A stretch of DNA of 7,180 nucleotides from Balneolaceae bacterium (GTDB lineage: Bacteria; Bacteroidota; Rhodothermia; Balneolales; Balneolaceae). Both the position numbers and the translations under genes were made by a program. Each line of letters begins with the position of its first letter. Position 1 is the stretch's first letter. Location of the stretch: contig SLGA01000190.1 of NCBI GenBank assembly GCA_007123985.1, positions 1 to 7,180 on the forward strand, read 5' to 3'. Below the pieces are notes generated by a model that made no database searches, was not told where the DNA came from, and worked only from the letters and a program-made list of their open reading frames with translations. Below, piece by piece: positions 5,744 through 7,180 of this stretch.

Positions 5744-7126
5744 TTATTCGGGATAGAAGAGTTCAAGTGTAACTCCGGGAGCAGAAATTGTAATTTCAAG
5801 GTTTACGGTTCCGGAAAACTCATCTGAGGCAGTGACACTAAAATTAAATTCAGTTCGGTTTCTGCCGGTTGAAAGTGTACTTGGTACTGTAAAGCTATCT
5901 GTAGAAATTTCTACATCATCCTCTGTTTCTATAGAGATGTTTGTACCGGCAGCCAGCGGATTTCCATTTGAATCTGTAACTCTAAGGGTGTAGGAACGTC
6001 TTTGCTCCGGTGAAAAATTAAAGTTCATTGGAGACAAATCAACATACGATGCATTGGGTGGTCCTGAAAAGAGAACAATGGTTTCGTTTGACAGTTCAGT
6101 TTCATTTTCATCAAACGTATGTGCCCGAACAGTAGCAAAACCTCCGGGTGGCTGTGGATTCCCGGTTATAAGATTTACCTGTACTTCTCCATCTTCATTC
6201 GTAAGACCGGAACCTTGAATGACTCCTCCATTTGAATTGAAATAGACCGGTGTTTCCGGTTTAACAGGATTACTGAATTTATCACCAAGAAGTACATCAA
6301 TTGGTACTCTTACACCCACAATGTAACCGGGTACATTCAGAGGTGAGGATTCGTTAACTGCAATACTAAAGTGATCGGCATTGGGAAAACCACCGTGTAT
6401 TGTTAAAGCAATAGGAGCTGAACGAATTATAAGTCCATGTTCCGGCCTTTCAATTTTAGCTTCAATTTTCATGTTTCCGGCTGCATTTCCAGCAAAGATT
6501 ACTGATGTAGCAACACCGTTTTCATTCGTGCGTACTACGGCAGGGGAGATGCTCTCACCACCACCAGGCCCTTCGGTAATACGAAACTCTACATCAGTTG
6601 CATTATTTGGCCCGAGAGGTGTTTCTGTTGAATCGAGCACCACGAAAGAAAAAGCACTTGAGGTTCCGCCGCCGGTTTCAGAAATATTCAGTGTTGTAGC
6701 CCCAATACTGACCAACTGGATTGCTGCTGCTCCGCCGCCATTACCATTACCGTTCCCATTGCCGTCTTCATCATCAACCGTGAGATCTCGCAGTTTCAGA
6801 TCAGGTACAACCAGTTCGCGTTCAGGTGCACCCAGAATTGTAATCTGATCAGTGGTGTATCCCTCTTTCATTGCCATAAAGGTAATATCGATCACGCTGT
6901 CGATGGCTACTTCGTCAAAGAAAAAATCTCCGGTTTCATTGCTGAATGTTTCTGCGGCAAGATCGGCTGGGGATGTTATCCGGACGATTGCATTCGAAAC
7001 CGGTTGCGATGTATCAATATCAATAACTTTACCACGAACCTCTATTGGGTCGTAAATTTTCTCACAGGAGAGGAGTACCAGAAATGCGAATAGTATCAGA
7101 AAAAAGTAGTAGCCATTTTGTTTCAT
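5744..7126 (-). CDS. Surface-type lipoprotein with carboxypeptidase-regulatory-like and Ig-like domains
   Basis: A 460-residue exported lipoprotein. The signal peptide has a hydrophobic core (6-19) and lipobox LLSC with acylated Cys21. The next residue is Glu, not Asp, compatible with outer-membrane sorting. Domain order: a carboxypeptidase-regulatory-like beta sandwich (about 28-112, with RGKVIDIDTSQPVSNAIV and the GDFFFDEV turn); a Gly-Asn linker (121-132); and three Ig-like beta domains of about 100-110 residues (135-245, 249-354 and 359-459). The first two Ig-like domains resemble Big_1/invasin-type repeats, with TNENGVATSVIF and TNEDGEVQVNLI turns. Domain borders carry related PNA strings (FPNADHF, PPNASYV). 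No enzymatic motif is visible, so a structural, adhesive or matrix role at the cell surface is inferred. A purine-rich GGTGGG lies just before the ATG. The CoA-transferase gene is 120 bases downstream but probably has its own promoter. Confidence 0.88.
   Translation of the reverse strand: MKQNGYYFFLILFAFLVLLSCEKIYDPIEVRGKVIDIDTSQPVSNAIVRITSPADLAAETFSNETGDFFFDEVAIDSVIDITFMAMKEGYTTDQITILGAPERELVVPDLKLRDLTVDDEDGNGNGNGNGGGAAAIQLVSIGATTLNISETGGGTSSAFSFVVLDSTETPLGPNNATDVEFRITEGPGGGESISPAVVRTNENGVATSVIFAGNAAGNMKIEAKIERPEHGLIIRSAPIALTIHGGFPNADHFSIAVNESSPLNVPGYIVGVRVPIDVLLGDKFSNPVKPETPVYFNSNGGVIQGSGLTNEDGEVQVNLITGNPQPPGGFATVRAHTFDENETELSNETIVLFSGPPNASYVDLSPMNFNFSPEQRRSYTLRVTDSNGNPLAAGTNISIETEDDVEISTDSFTVPSTLSTGRNRTEFNFSVTASDEFSGTVNLEITISAPGVTLELFYPE
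6731..6766 (-). repeat. Tandem Gly-Asn codon repeat encoding a flexible linker
   Basis: Codons 121-132 of the lipoprotein read Asp-Gly followed by Asn-Gly units and a short Gly run. The underlying DNA is a six-base imperfect tandem repeat (GGNAAT/GGNAAC). It separates the N-terminal beta domain from the Ig-like array. Such short repeats can vary in copy number between strains, changing linker length without shifting the frame. Confidence 0.6.
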
Positions 7127-7180
7127 AATCCCACCAGCCGTATTAATTATATCTGTTCAATATTAAAAAGTATTAATAAT

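Noticed and set aside
6381..6848. Plus-strand frame opposite the lipoprotein gene
   Set aside because: Antisense shadow rich in Pro and Ser, with no domain; the minus-strand frame has a lipobox and clear beta domains.
7146..7151. Minus-strand TATAAT before the lipoprotein gene as a -10 box
   Set aside because: No TTGACA-like box at 17 bases, the region is very AT-rich, and this type of organism is not expected to use that consensus.

Overview
The window looks like chromosomal DNA from a bacterium of the Bacteroidetes/Balneolaeota (FCB) side. This is inference from four things. The DNA is moderately AT-rich. Most genes lack a clear Shine-Dalgarno sequence. There is a surface-type lipoprotein with a carboxypeptidase-regulatory-like N-terminal domain followed by Ig-like domains. 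One upstream region carries a TAnnTTTG-type -7 element. No rRNA, tRNA, CRISPR array, transposase or complete mobile element is visible.

Layout. Bases 1-1587 (+) hold a DEAD-box RNA helicase that lacks only its first few codons and has a long charged C-terminal tail. After 15 bases comes a PlsC-type lysophospholipid acyltransferase (1603-2361, +), probably in the same transcript. Its last 14 bases overlap the end of a convergent four-helix membrane protein of unknown role (2348-2785, -). After a divergent AT-rich spacer comes a small HExxH protein resembling the 'putative phage metallopeptidase' family (2974-3483, +). Bases 3484-3722 carry no convincing gene but hold nested inverted repeats that could fold as a multi-branched RNA or be an interspersed repeat.

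The right half is all on the minus strand. In transcription order it reads: a 460-residue lipoprotein (7126-5744); a 120-base spacer with a perfect 30-base palindrome overlapping a -7-like promoter element; an acetyl-CoA hydrolase/4-hydroxybutyrate-type CoA-transferase (5624-4353); and, 60 bases further on, a 189-residue protein (4292-3723) with recognisable fragments of an AAA+ ATPase but a degraded P-loop and no second half.

Most of the window is ordinary core metabolism and housekeeping: RNA remodelling, phospholipid synthesis and acyl-CoA handling. The parts worth a second look are the degenerate AAA+-like protein downstream of the CoA-transferase, the palindrome over the CoA-transferase promoter, the phage-type metallopeptidase that seems to lack its usual third histidine, and the structured spacer between the last two small genes. 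No complete new system can be demonstrated from this window alone.
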